Shown one piece after another: positions 52,836 through 64,000 of a DNA stretch of 64,000 bases. Source of the DNA: Pyrocephalus nanus (Eukaryota > Chordata > Aves > Passeriformes > Tyrannidae). The stretch spans positions 15,783,001 through 15,847,000 of the forward strand of contig CM076270.1 in assembly GCA_038380795.1 (NCBI GenBank), read 5' to 3'. The notes beneath the pieces are model-generated. The model was not told the DNA's origin. It saw only the letters and a program-made list of their open reading frames with translations, and ran no database searches. Each line of letters starts with the position of its first letter. Within the stretch, counting starts at the first letter, position 1. The position numbers and the translations under genes were made by a program.

Positions 52836-53857
52836 AACACCACCTATTTCTTTTATTGTTTGCCACAAAGAAGACTTCAATTTGTACTTCCAAGGAGATT
52901 AACAGAGAAACATACATCGACTACTTTTGCCACAGCTCACTCCCTTCACAATGCCAGCCAGTTCACTTACTGTTTCCCTACTTCTGCTCATGCCCCTTGG
53001 CCTTTCCTACTTCCATGCTTAGCTTCAAAAAAAAAATCTCAGTGGAAAGAACGTTTCTCCTCATGATGAAATTCCATCCCGAGTTGTTGCTCGAAGGCAT
53101 TGCCCCTCACTCTCCTGTTTGAACAGTGTGTGAGTGCGGCAGGAGGGGTCAACAAAACACACTCTTGTGCTGCATCGTGTGCAACTGCCTTCTCATCCTG
53201 CCCCTCACACGGCCACTCAGACCGATTCCCAACACGTGTCAGGGGAGAAGCATCTGCTGACAAAATGTTTGGGTTTATCCTGTTAAAAACCCACCATGCT
53301 GTGCTTGGGCAGAGCCCAGCAATTCAGTTAGGGATAAAGGAGATGAACTTTAAGCACAAATGTAATCACAAGAATTAACACAAGACAAGTCTGGGGACTC
53401 AAAGGGGAATCACATGGAGTGAAGGAGGGACTCTCCCCCCTCTCCTATTTGCTTACCCCATTTCAAATAATATTCCCTTCCTCCTCCCCTCTGCCTGGCA
53501 CTACCATAACTATGCAACACAGCTGTAAGGAACAGGCATCCGACATTCCGTGCTGCACATGGCTGCCATCAGCGTGCCCAGGGACTGGTAACAGCCAGGC
53601 CACACATGCAAGTTACCCAGGGAAACAAGGTTCTTGAAAGAATTAATGGTCAGAGAGGCTCCTGTGGCTGCAAAGGGTTGATGATTTGCTCCTAGATGAA
53701 GGGAGAGCAGAACAAGCCTTTTGTTTGTCCCGGTTCTTCTCTTCCTCCTCTTCAGAAATTGCCGTTACCAATCTGGAATTACTTCTCCAGTCACTTCTCG
53801 TTGTTTCCGGAGTGGGGGAGGAGATGGGGCACGGGGGCTGCACTTGGCAACTTAGAC
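52836..53857 (-). other. BOK: BOK 3' untranslated region (inferred)
   Basis: From the BOK stop at 53858 down to the candidate poly(A) signal at 52,852. No other - strand AATAAA was noticed in between. The extent is inferred. Confidence 0.45.
52852..52857 (-). terminator. BOK: Poly(A) signal AATAAA (reverse), candidate BOK end
   Basis: TTTATT on the + strand is AATAAA on the - strand, about 1.0 kb past the BOK stop. On the - strand it is followed by a GT-rich stretch (GGTGGTGTTTC, then TTGTGTTTTTTT), as expected for a cleavage region. A second candidate lies at about 52510. Confidence 0.5.
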
Positions 53858-53983
53858 TCATCTCTCAGGCAGCAGGACAAAGAAGATGGCCTTGAGGAAG
53901 TGACCAAAGCTGCAAATAGCAGCCACGAGCCAGTGGGAGCGCAGGCTGGGGTCAGTATTCACCACGCATTTTGTGATGTCTGC
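53858..53983 (-). CDS. BOK: BOK terminal exon with tail anchor
   Basis: 126 nt: 41 codons and TGA. It encodes the BH2 remainder (TKCVVNTDPSLRSHW) and a hydrophobic C-terminal segment for membrane anchoring ending VLLPER. It has no upstream Met, so it is easily missed by ORF listing. Confidence 0.96.
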   Translation of the reverse strand, partial: ADITKCVVNTDPSLRSHWLVAAICSFGHFLKAIFFVLLPER

Positions 53984-56900
53984 CTAATGAGGAGGGAAGA
54001 GAGATCATCAGAGAGAGGTGCCCACATCAGCCACTGCTGCAGGCTCTCCCAGCCCCACAACCCACAGCACCACACCACTGCTGCTGCAGCACCAAGTGCT
54101 TGCTCTGACACTTCCACACACCAAAAGTTATTAAATCAGGCCCAAGAGCCCTGCAAAATACACTTTTCTCATTCCCCATCCACAAGACAAAGTGTCCCCC
54201 CTTTTCAGCCACCACTGAGGAAAGAAATGCTGGACAGGAAGATTGACCAGCATTTTCCATTTTGAATAGCTAAATACAACTTTCTTTCCCTGTTTGAAAG
54301 GTCTAGGAAGCTTTGGCAGTATCAGCATTCCCATCCTTTTCTGTAAAGCCAGATGCTTCCCAGAGGTTGTCCTGTTTAATATCAGCTCAAGTTGCTTGCA
54401 CTTTTTCTCTTGCCTTAGTGTTTTCTTTGGAAGACAATCAAGCAAACCAACCCCTGATTTAAATCTAAAGCAATGCAAGCTTTGTGTGTGGAAATATGTG
54501 TGCTGGCAGAGGTGCCTCCCAGACGCGTGGGCCAGATTCAAAGATCGCTTGGGCAGCTGGTTTCAAGTGTTAACAAGAAGAGAAGCTGGCCTGCAATGAA
54601 TAAAAAATAACAACAACCCAGCAAATTGATGAAGACAGGCTCTCACCTGGCATGAGGAGGAGAAGGTGGAAAATACCCAGAGGGTAAAGTGAACAGGACA
54701 AAGGTAGAAAGAAAATTGCATTTTCTTGTGGAGGAATCAATATTAGAAGCTCTACCAGTGATATAACTGAGTTGTGGATAAACTTCAGCCTAGCACAAGG
54801 AGATGTGGACTGTGGTTGAGTAACACGGGGTGCAGGCTCTAAACCCTGAGATGTTCATCCCCAAAACAGGACATGAGAGATGATGAATACTCCAATAATC
54901 TTCTCCAGTCCTTCTGCCTGTGTTGACGACATGGGTGAGCCCCACATCACCAACTTTGGTCATCATTAGAAGGAAGCACAAGGCAGCTGAAGGGATGAAT
55001 GCTGGTGGCTGGTTAGTGAGCACAGCAGTACTAACTGACCCCTTTGTCATCTACAGACCAAAGCTCTGCTGACAGCAGCCACATTTTCCAGCAGTTCCTC
55101 CCCCACAGTGTCTGGAAGGCTGGCATGCTGCAGCTCCACGCTCCACTGACCTCCTGGGAGCAACAGGAGATGCTGAGCCCACGAATAACTGACAAGCAGA
55201 GACTGCAGGAGGAATGAATACAGGCACGTAAGGATGGGAAGAAACAGGATGACAGGAGGAAGCTGAGTCAGCACCAAGGTGTGGAAATACTGCTGCTTAT
55301 AGCAAAAAACATGAGAAAATGTAGCACGCAGCCAAGGCAGCTAACAGAAGATGCTGCAATGTGGTACCGGTGGTTATAGGTACTTTATCTGTTTTGTGGA
55401 GGAAAGCAAAGTGGGTCTCCCTGAATACTTTCAGAGATGGCTTAGCACACTCACCCTATTTGCATTTGAAAAAAGTCTGCACTGATTCAGCCTGTTCAAT
55501 TTTAGTGACCTGCACAGTGTCATGTTTAAGACAAAGATGCGTCAAGCTGTGCCTTTAGTTGAGAAGAAGTCATGACGTGCAGGTACCTGTCTGAACATGT
55601 ATGTTAGGGTACCTGATCCATGAGAAACATAAGCTCTGAAGGACGTAAGTGCTTCACGTGAGCCAGCACAAGGCCCAGATATGCACACTGGGTTGATTAC
55701 AGCTGCAGAGGGTTAACTGCCAAATGAGAAAATGTGAACTTCTTAAAGCCCTGCTATGTTCTCCCAAAGACAATGGGCTCACTGCTCTGATCAAGAGGAG
55801 CTACACTCAGAAGCATTTACAAATTTGTATGGGGCTTGCTTAGATAAGCAAAATTGCTCAGCTGTATAACAATTGCCTTAGCTGCTCTTATCCAAATCAA
55901 GCATACCTGATAAGGCACTGGAATTGAAAACTTCAAAGCTACTTAATAAAGCAGGTCTTTGAGCCTTGTCAGGAACTGATAAAGTGCTGCAATGGCAGTT
56001 TGATCTTCTGTATTAATTGTTCAAACAAGTTCAAGTCACATGCACTGCTCTGTAGCAAATGCTGCTAAGAATATTAAAATTTTTCTATTCTACTGTAAAG
56101 CCACTACTGAGGCTGCAAACTCTCCACAGGGAGAGATGATGCCTCAAAAGTTCAAACTTTCTTCATTCCTCCGAAGAGGTCTGAGTTGGGTTTTGCGGGG
56201 TAGGGTCTTCTCCACCCTGTGGAAGCAGTGTGGGAACCCGCTGCTGAGTGGAGAATTTCATATGCCTTTCCAAGGTCTCCACGGTGGCTTTTCTGGACCA
56301 GCTCGGGGCACAGTGGTTACTCTTGGCAGCCTCCATCTGAGCTGATGGGAGCCATGTGCACAGGGGAAACAAGGACTTTGTGCCAAGACAAACTAACACC
56401 AGCTAGGCCACACAGTAGGCAACAGGGTCCCCATCACAGAGTTGTTTGGTCTGGCCTCTTAGTGAACAAGGCTGGGAAATACCTTGCTGCAGTGCCTGCA
56501 GATCAAGAGGAAGAACATTCAGGGAAGCACAGCACAAGATGGCAGGAAGATTAGTAGCTTTCCCCCAGACTTGAAGGGCCCTTCATTTCTGGTGGGCAAA
56601 TAGCCCCTTGTCACAGCTTGTTTTGCAGCTTGTCTGCTTTGCGACAAACTTTCCAAAAATATCCTTTTGGAACTATCCAAACAACTTGTTTTGAACTCTA
56701 ATGAAGTAATACAAAACTTAAAACAAAATGCTAACTTATCAGAACATGCAAGTTTTACCAAAACAAAGAAAAAAAAATAGTTGGAAACTAGAAGGAGACA
56801 AGTTCCTATGCAACATTTCCATTTTAATGAAACTGGATCTTTTCCAAAGGAAAAATTGTTTCAGAGAACACATTTCAAGCTGCTCTACAGGTACAAAGTT

Positions 56901-58421
56901 AAAGTAAGCCTCAAATAACACTGAGGCAGGGACAGGTATTCACAGGCAGGAACAGTGCTACTTAATCCCAAGATATCCTCTTTACCTGCCTCGGCAGAAT
57001 TAGTTGTGCAGATGCAAAACGGAATAGATCAGGGCATCCAAATCAAAGGTTACTTTTAGCCCAACCAACCAGTCACCTGAGTCAGCTGGCCTCAAGGTGA
57101 TACAGTTTCAGAGAGTGCAGGGACGATTTAAGGTAGGATTGGCACTTAGTAATTGCAAGGAATCCAAAATCAGAACAGTGCTACTCTCCCAGTTGCTCTT
57201 CACCGAAAAAAGTGCTTTCACCCCTGGAGAAATCAGGTGACTGATTGGGAAAAGACATCCTCCCCCCTCCAGGTCGGTGTGGGTGGGAAGTGCCGGACCA
57301 TTTCCTGACGTCTCAGGAATAAATTTCACCTCTTGGAAAAGAGGGAATTTGCTGCTGTGGCTCAGTTTGGAAACAGCACATGCCTTGGGAACAAGATGTC
57401 CCATGAGCTCAGTGGTGTCACAGGGCAGTATTTAGCTCCAGGCAGCATCTTCCTGGCAGCACACCAAAGCACTTTGGGCTCTATCGCTCCAAGGAGTGTC
57501 CATGTCCCTGCCAGACAGGCACACGGAACCTGGTACAGACATGCACCACCCAGCTGCCAGACAGTCATCCCAGTCTGCTGGGGAAGTCATTGGAAAGATG
57601 TCTGGCTATTCCACAGGACCAAAGTAAAGTTCTTACTCTGAACAATTCTCCACAGGAGCCAATGCTCCCAATGGGTATAGAGACCAAAGACACCAGATGC
57701 TTAAAGGCGAAAGGAGAATTAAGTTGGCAGGCCTTGCTTTTTTTCAGTTTCTGGAAAACAGCTGGACAAGAGAATCAGAGAATGGTTTGAGTTGGAAGAG
57801 ACCCTAAAGACCATCTAGTTTGAACCCCTGCCTAGGGCAGGGACACCTTCCACTAGACCAGGTTGCTCCAAGGCCTGTCCAACCTGGCCTGGAACAATTG
57901 CGGGGATGGGGCAGCCACAGCTTCTCTGGGCAACCTGTGCCAGGGCCTCACTGAAATGACCCCTATTTGCAGTCTCTGACTGTGACTGGCTGTTAGGTCC
58001 AGAGAAGATCAGGAATAGGTGCTGGTTGGCCAGGATTGAATTATCTTGGCTCAGCTACACTGGGCAGGACCAGTAACAGAGCTAGGTAAGTCTAACAAGG
58101 TGTTAGTAGGACAGAGGTGACCACAGGGTTATGGAAGAGAATCTCACACAGCCTTTTTCAGCATAAAGCTGCAGTGGGGACACTCCCACTTTCATTAATC
58201 GAGATGTTTTCTGGTCTGCACATGCAGAAGCAAGTTTGATCAGACAGCATTTCTTACCCAGCCTCCTCTCCTTTTCAGCCACGTCACCAAGGTCTTGCGG
58301 ACAAACTCTCCCAGGCAGTCGACGATGGTGTGGACCATGGCTGGCTGCGCGTGCCGCACGCAGTCCACTGCCAGCCCCGCTGCCACGGCGTAGAGAGACA
58401 CCACTTTGCCCCATGTTATGC
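53858..58421 (-). CDS. BOK: BCL2-related ovarian killer, last two coding exons (5' part beyond window)
   Basis: Multidomain pro-apoptotic BCL2-family protein, related to BAX and BAK, which permeabilises mitochondrial membranes and is found largely at ER and Golgi. Exon 58258-58421 reads ITWGKVVSLYAVAAGLAVDC, VRHAQPAMVHTIVDCLGEFV and RKTLVTWLKRRGGW, which holds the BH1 region and helices 5-6. Exon 53858-53983 reads ADITKCVVNTDPSLRSHWLV, then the hydrophobic C-terminal anchor AAICSFGHFLKAIFFVLLPE with final Arg and TGA. The join is phase 0 (TGG/GCA), donor GTAAGA and acceptor CATTAG. Together they give 95 complete codons plus stop. The exon order and the Trp at the boundary match human BOK. The upstream exons with BH3 and the start codon were not found up to 64,000, so they lie further right. 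Confidence 0.96.
53984..58257. other. BOK: BOK intron (4.3 kb)
   Basis: Intron between the last two BOK coding exons. It holds a CR1 fragment near its upstream end and an AT-rich stretch with several GATA motifs at 55,840-55,985. No exon was recognised inside it. Confidence 0.7.
57775..57957 (-). mobile_element. CR1 LINE 3' fragment in BOK intron
   Basis: GAATCAGAGAATGGTTTGAG, TTGGAAGAGACCCTAAAGAC and CATCTAGTTTGAACCCCTGC, followed by GGGCAACCTGTGCCAGGGCC, is a CR1 3' region in reverse. It is in the same orientation as BOK transcription. Confidence 0.9.
58258..58421 (-). CDS. BOK: BOK exon with BH1 and pore helices
   Basis: 164 nt: two bases completing Gly, then 54 codons. GITWGKVVSLYAVAAGLAVD is the BH1 signature with central hydrophobic helix 5, and FVRKTLVTWLKRRGGW corresponds to helix 6 leading into BH2. 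The acceptor TTTTCTCAG is strong and the donor is GTAAGA. Confidence 0.97.
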
Positions 58422-59007
58422 CTGAGAAAAGAAGAAATGTCATTCAGATTTACACACACACAGTTCAGTCTTGAATAAGCAAAGGAAACGCCTCTCCTTC
58501 TTAACACATGCCCATGCTGCCTGAATGCAGCCACAGTTCTGCGTGCTCTCCACTGTGGGGGAAAAGAAATACTAGGGGACCAGGACTGGGGAAAACTCTC
58601 CAAAACCAAAAGGCAGAATGAAATAATCTGACCTTGGTATGGTTTGACCACCTCTCAGCACTGGGGGAACAGCTTTGGGGAAAGCAGCCCAAAGGCACCA
58701 CCAGGGCAGGGGAGAAGTGCACCACCATGGTTCGTATTGCCATTGGCTCTCAGCCACGCACATGCTGCACAGGAGGTGATGGAATTCAAATAGTTTGAAC
58801 AACCTGGGGTTTTTGCCATCAGCACAACTCTTTAACGCCCTTTAGACAAAGCGCTCCTGTTTTTTTCTAGATGAGAGAAAACTGTCCCAGTGTGACACGC
58901 AAAGCACATGAGATAAGCATCTTCAGTTCTTCCATGGCACAGAAGCAAAAAAGAGAGGAAAAGGCACAGGACCAAGAGGGTTCACAGAATCACAGCTGGA
59001 ATGTAGG

Positions 59008-59378
59008 ATTCATAGAATCCTGAGTTGGAAGGGACACGTAAGGATCATCAAGACCAATCTCTGGCCCTACACATTACAGCCCCAACAATCCCATCATGTG
59101 CCTGAGAGCCTTGTCCAAACACTCCTTGAGCTCTGGCAGGTTTGGGGCCGTGACCACTGCCCTGGGGAGCCTGTTCCAGTGCCCAACCACCCTCTAGGTG
59201 AAGAGCCTTTTTCTAATATCCAATCTAACTCCCCCGACATAGCTTCATGCCATTCCCTTGTGTCCTGTCACCAGAGAGCAGAGTGCCTGCCATTCCTCTT
59301 CCCGTCATGAGGAAGCTGTTGATCAGTGTTGGCATCCTCCTCTATGTGAGGAGTACACCTCAGTCTCCTCCTGAAAAA
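59008..59378 (-). mobile_element. CR1 LINE 3' fragment, longer copy
   Basis: GGATTCATAGAATCCTGAGT, TGGAAGGGACACGTAAGGAT at the 3' end; then AGCCTTGTCCAAACACTCCT, TTCTAATATCCAATCTAA, CTTCATGCCATTCCCTTGTG and CACCAGAGAGCAGAGTGCCT. This is the longest CR1 copy in the window, about 370 bases, on the - strand. Confidence 0.92.
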
Positions 59379-62300
59379 TTGGTAGCTTTAAGAATTTGGC
59401 CACTCTGCCTACAATATTTAATACTGCCTATCCTACCCCACTGAGGGCAGTGCAGGGATGGAGGGTCAGTCAGTTATCCAATCTCCCAGAGGACAGACTT
59501 CCTGCCAGGCTGACTTGCCCACAGCAAGAGCTCCATGGAAATTGTCCCAGCAGCAGTCATCTTCCTGTCAGTGCTAATGATAGGCGCTTGAGCTCAGCTC
59601 TGGGTACCATCCAACTTCCTGGGGTCTCCCCCACGCTTTACCAGCACCACTGGGCATAAACCCTTTATGCTCAAACATCACAGCCAGCTGTCCTTCATCG
59701 GGCTTTTATCAGGACCAGTGACCTGGAAATGCAACCCTTTTGCTCCCATGCAGAACTACCACTGCACAATGGCACATGGATTTCCTTTGGATTGGCTAAG
59801 AAGTTGAATTCCCCCCCCTGCTTTCTTATCTGGAATAGCCATATTTATCAAGCATACTGTGAAGTATTTTACAATGTTAGGTCTCTATGGAATCTGTCCA
59901 AGGTCTCTCCCAAACATAGCAGAAGCCTGGTGAAGTTCCAGTATTTAAAAACCACACAGAACTGTTCTACAGGGTTGCAACAAGAAACAAAACGTGGGAG
60001 AGGATGGAAAGATTTGTTCAGTGACTAGATTTGAGGACCTGGAGGGGTTAAACACACCATCAGAAAACTGGATGTGCTCAGCAAGCAAAAATACAATTTA
60101 AATGGGGTGAAGAGTCTTCCTCTTTCCTTTATTGCGCTCTCAGATCCCCAGGCACTCCTATCTCTGGGATGGAGCTCCAGCCTCCTCACAGGTGTTCTCA
60201 CTGCAGCAGAGCACACCATATTCCTCAAAAAACATGCAGATTTCAGAGCATTTCCACAGTTCTTCCACTTAGTGACTCAAAAGGGACACTCACACTAACA
60301 CCTTTAAGAATCACTTTCCTTTTTTTTCCTTAAATAAAAAAAGTACTAAACTTTAGAAGAACTCTTCAAATGTCAGCCACAGGAATACCTTGTTAGACTG
60401 GTGAAAATCTATTCAGAGTTCCAAAAAAAGCCACTTTTCACTCATGACTAATGTAAGATCAAAATCTACAGATGATCCTTTTGTGAGGCTCTGCAGCAAG
60501 AGTGACAGCAGTAGCTCAGTGTCCCCTGTGATAGTGTTCCTCCCCAGCACTATCCCCGAGATCAGAGGAAGTTATTAATACGACTAAAGCAACCGTTATT
60601 CTTGTCTTGGCTTTACTTGCCGAGCAGGCCCTGCAGTGTCCCTTCCCCAGAGCTGTCACTCAGGAAGTTCACTGCCTGTGTGGCATTCACACTATTTATC
60701 TGCCTTTCTCACATTGTGTGTCACCATGACAGCCAGCAGAATGAGCCAGAGACTATGAAACCACATGAGAAAACACTAGGCAGAGGGGTTCTCCCAGCAA
60801 GAAAGAGTATGTCTCTACCTAATGAAAGGGGCTTTAAGGGGCTACACGCCTTGCTGATGATATCTCTGGGACTGGCTTATACTAAGCTTTAATGTAAGTC
60901 AGTTATACAGTTCTCCATCCCTGCAGAAATGTGGATCCTTGAATCTCGAGTTACATGAACCAAAGTTACCCAAAATTCCAGGGAAGAGTTCACTGGCTTA
61001 TTCCCAAGTTTTTATTGACCACACTCTTCAAGTATCTGAAGCAAGTCCATTAGCTCTGAGATATTTACATGGAAATAATGAAGACTGACAGGGCCGAGGT
61101 CACTCTGGTACAGAAAGACAGCTGCAGTCTTGTTTAAGTTTTAAACCCAAGTTTCTCTTTCCATCAGAAGAAAAGTGCATCCACAGCCGATGAAAGATAA
61201 AGGCTCAAGAGACCCATGACTTCCTCAGTACACAGGAAAGCAGTTTACTCTAAGACACATCAGTCCAGGGAGGATGGCAAGGAAGCCCTTCAGCTGCAGC
61301 CTCCCTCCCAAGGCTGTTCCATACTGGTACCTGCTGCAGGACTTGCACAAGCTGAGGGCTTCCCTGGCACATGGAGAGAACCCCTCTCCCTTTCACTGGA
61401 CAGCAGAAAGAGGATGAGCTGTTGGCCAATGCTTATCATGGTGATGGATGTGGAGGGTTTGGTGGTCACATCCTCTCTCCAGAGCATGTCCATCAGGGTC
61501 AAACCAATCTTTCAGTCTTCTTTTCCTGTTACCAGCACAGCCAGGCCATAGGGGTGGGGGGTGGGGAGGAAATTGCCTCCTGATTTTCATATGTCTATTA
61601 TCACTGCTGAAGGCAGAAGATGGAGACAGCTGGCTGGGCTCCTCACCTGCAACAGCAGGACACAGCTTATGCTCTTGTTCTCAACTGATGTAGGGGAGCC
61701 CTGAAACAAGGGAAGAGCAGACATCTCCAACACCTGGGCCTATGGCTGGTTCCCCTGCCCAGGAGGGCTCCAGCAGCCATCCAGCCCCAGACAGGACAGG
61801 ACAGGTAAACATTCCTCAGCAGCCCTCCTCTGCACTTTCCCAGGACACTAGCTCCAGTAACTTTTATCTCTCAAGGACTCCCTTGGAAGGGGTAGAGGAG
61901 TACAGTCTACTGAAAGGGCAGTGCCTCTGTTCCCCTCGATGTCCAGACCAGCTTCAGGGTGACATTAGTGTGAGGCATCCCTCAGGATAAGCTGGAATTG
62001 CATCTGGCCAGTGCACATGAGCAGAGAAGACACATCATCTTGCTCCAAATTCCTCAAAAGGCTTGGCTGCCATCCATGCTGGGTGAAATGGGCACACATC
62101 ACCAGGCAAGACAATCCATTCATAGGCCTTCCCACTGTGTGGACTAGCACACACAGGAGCTAACAACAACAAGGAATGGAAAACTGGTCCAGAAGGGAAT
62201 GATCAAAACAGAGAAAGCTCCAAAACTTCTGCTCACAGAGATGGAACAAAAGGATATGGAAAAAGTGAAGAGCTGCTTAGAAGGCATTATAAAAAATAAG

Positions 62301-62726
62301 AAATACAAGATGCAGACTCAGGGCCAGCCATGGAGCCGAAAGTATGTAAACACTGGCGAGCCCAGGGGAAAATGAATTAGCAGGAGAGGAGTGCTCTTGA
62401 AAGTGTTCCTGCTCATATGAGCCTGCCTGCCCCAGGGGAGAGCTCAAGAAGCCATGAGACATGGCTGTGTGGTCTCAGAGCACCACACTACCCGAGGTTA
62501 CTCAAATAAACTTCCCTCTGCTCCACTCGGCATCAAAGCCTCACTCGCAAGTCAGACCTAAAAGAAACATGATCCAGTGCTACATTTCAACAGCTGGAAG
62601 AATACAGCCAGACACAATATGCTTTGGTGGAGAGAAAGAAGCCAAGAGGGATGTGCACAAGGCAGGGAGCTCGAGACATAAGGCCTAAGCAGTGAGGGAG
62701 CAGTAGGATGCATTTCTAACAGCATT

Positions 62727-62905
62727 CCATAGAATGACAGAATGGTTTGGGCTGGAAGGGAACTCAAAGTTCATCTCGTTCCACCCCAGAATCACAGAAT
62801 CAACTAGGTTAGAAAAGACCTCTGAGACCCTGGAGTCTAACCTATGACCTAACAACACCTTGTCAACCAGACTGTGGCACTGAGTGCCATATCCAGTCTT
62901 TCACC
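62727..62905 (-). mobile_element. Two adjacent CR1 3' ends
   Basis: A first tail (CCATAGAATGACAGAATGGT, TTGGGCTGGAAGGGAAC) ends at about 62,789. A second begins directly (AGAATCACAGAATCAACTAG, GTTAGAAAAGACC) and runs through CCTATGACCTAACAACACCT, TGTCAACCAGACTGTGGCAC. The second is of a different CR1 subfamily type from the first. Confidence 0.88.
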
Positions 62906-63304
62906 ACCCTAGCAGCTCTTACAAACAGCAGGGGACTGTTTCCTTAGGAAAGGAAAACGCCTGTCCCTTTTCTACTTTTGTTCCTCCACCAAGTGACCCC
63001 TTCCTTCTGGGATTTATTCCAACAGCTAATGTAAATGTCAGCTCAGCTAGGCCACAATCCACAGCCTGTAAAGTCAGGGGAGAGTCTCCTGCTGCCTGCA
63101 GAGCAGCTTTGGAGCACACACCAGAACCAATGGTAACATGGCAGAGGTGATGCTGCTGCAGATCCTTCACCATCCAAAGCAAATCAGGGCTCTGAGGTGC
63201 ATATCTCCACACAGATGAGCTCTCCTCACCCTGAAGAACTAATGGGTTGCATGGAAACAGGGGAGCAAAATACAGCTTGACCTTTACCATAGTCTATTCT
63301 CTCA

Positions 63305-63428
63305 GATGACAAGCAATGGGACAAAAGGAAATGGCCTGAAGTTGCCCCAGGGGAGGTTTAGATTGGATATTAGGAAAAATTCCTTCACTGAAAGGGTGGT
63401 CAGGCATTGAAACAGGCTGCCCAGGGCT
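63305..63428 (+). mobile_element. CR1 LINE fragment lacking its 3' tail
   Basis: GACAAGCAATGGGACAAAAG, AAGTTGCCCCAGGGGAGGTT, ATTAGGAAAAATTCCTTCAC and TTGAAACAGGCTGCCCAGGG match the CR1 region upstream of the 3' tail. The tail repeat is missing, so the copy is truncated at both ends. Confidence 0.88.
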
Positions 63429-64000
63429 TAGTCAAGACTCGTAGACAGCAGGGACAGGAACAAGCACAGCCAGAGCTAAACTGTAAAGACTCAAAACCAG
63501 ACTAGAGTGTGGAAGACAGACGTGAAAGATTAAGGAGAAAACCTCTCCAGCAAGAAAAGATCAAAATCCCCCACTCTCTTGCTGGAAAGGCATTGTGAGT
63601 GACTAGTGGGGCTCCCCGGGCTATCTAGGCACTGCTGTGCCAGACTGTAGCTGTTTTCTTAATAAACTGCACAGTGAAAAACAGCCTGAGATGGTTTAGC
63701 CCTTGGTAATTGGCATGAAAACTCAGACAGAACTTGAGTGTCTGGTTTCCTTTGCTCATTAAGAGCCTCTTTCCTCTGAACTATGAAAAAAAAAGTAAGG
63801 AATGAGTGTCTGGCTGTCACAGTCAACTCTGATTTGCTGGATTTAGCATTAAATGCTGAGTCTTGAGACTGCAGTAGGATCCAGGAATGTTAAAAATCAG
63901 CATACTGCTCTGCCACTCAGCAACTTCTACCAAGAGAAATCACAATAACAAGTTGAATTGAATACACAACCCCCAGCAGAGTGGCCGAGATGAGAAAGAA

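Larger units (their letters stand above)
58422..64000. other. BOK: Upstream BOK intron/flank, no further exon found
   Basis: Both strands were read for the expected preceding BOK exons (VYRN.ARQL and the BH3 segment); none was seen. The stretch contains several CR1 fragments and otherwise unremarkable sequence. If BOK is intact, all of this is a BOK intron. Confidence 0.6.

Noticed and set aside
58422..64000. Search for upstream BOK exons with BH3
   Set aside because: No match to the expected residues on the - strand up to the window edge; presumed outside.

Overview
The window is vertebrate nuclear DNA, almost certainly from a bird. The evidence is spliced genes with GT-AG introns, a GC-rich CpG-island promoter, very short introns, and numerous short CR1 LINE 3' ends carrying the avian ATTCTATGATTCT-type tail. 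There is no sign of bacterial genes, operons, CRISPR arrays or phage. The species cannot be named from sequence alone.

Left part (1-19,940), + strand: the diacylglycerol kinase gamma gene (DGKG) from its second codon-bearing stretch to its stop. Twenty-five coding exons splice in a continuous frame into 878 residues plus stop. In order they hold the recoverin-like N-terminal domain, a long Ser-rich linker, two EF hands, two C1 zinc fingers, and the catalytic and accessory kinase domains. A 3' UTR of about 2.8 kb with AU-rich elements ends at an AATAAA at 19,917.

Middle (21,650-35,440), + strand: a CpG-island promoter with four CCAAT boxes and a striking nested palindrome, then the PEA3-group ETS factor ETV5. 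It has twelve coding exons encoding 503 residues, one GC-AG intron, and a poly(A) signal at 35,415. DGKG and ETV5 are also tandem neighbours in human (3q27), which supports both names.

Right part (35,440-64,000): more AT-rich and gene-poor, with most of the CR1 fragments and the simple repeats. The only recognised gene is BOK (BCL2-family apoptosis effector) on the - strand, with its last two coding exons at 58,258-58,421 and 53,858-53,983. Its earlier exons lie beyond the right edge. BOK and ETV5 are on different chromosomes in human, so the interval 35.4-52.8 kb contains a point where synteny differs from mammals.

The three genes are not a pathway: DGKG is a Ca2+-regulated lipid kinase, ETV5 an FGF/GDNF-responsive transcription factor and BOK a pro-apoptotic membrane protein. 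I found no undescribed multi-gene system. The most interesting signals are small: a 21-nt repeat that copies the DGKG 5' splice site three times in frame, a CR1 remnant that appears to supply the whole 3' splice signal of a DGKG zinc-finger exon, and the nested palindrome in the ETV5 promoter.
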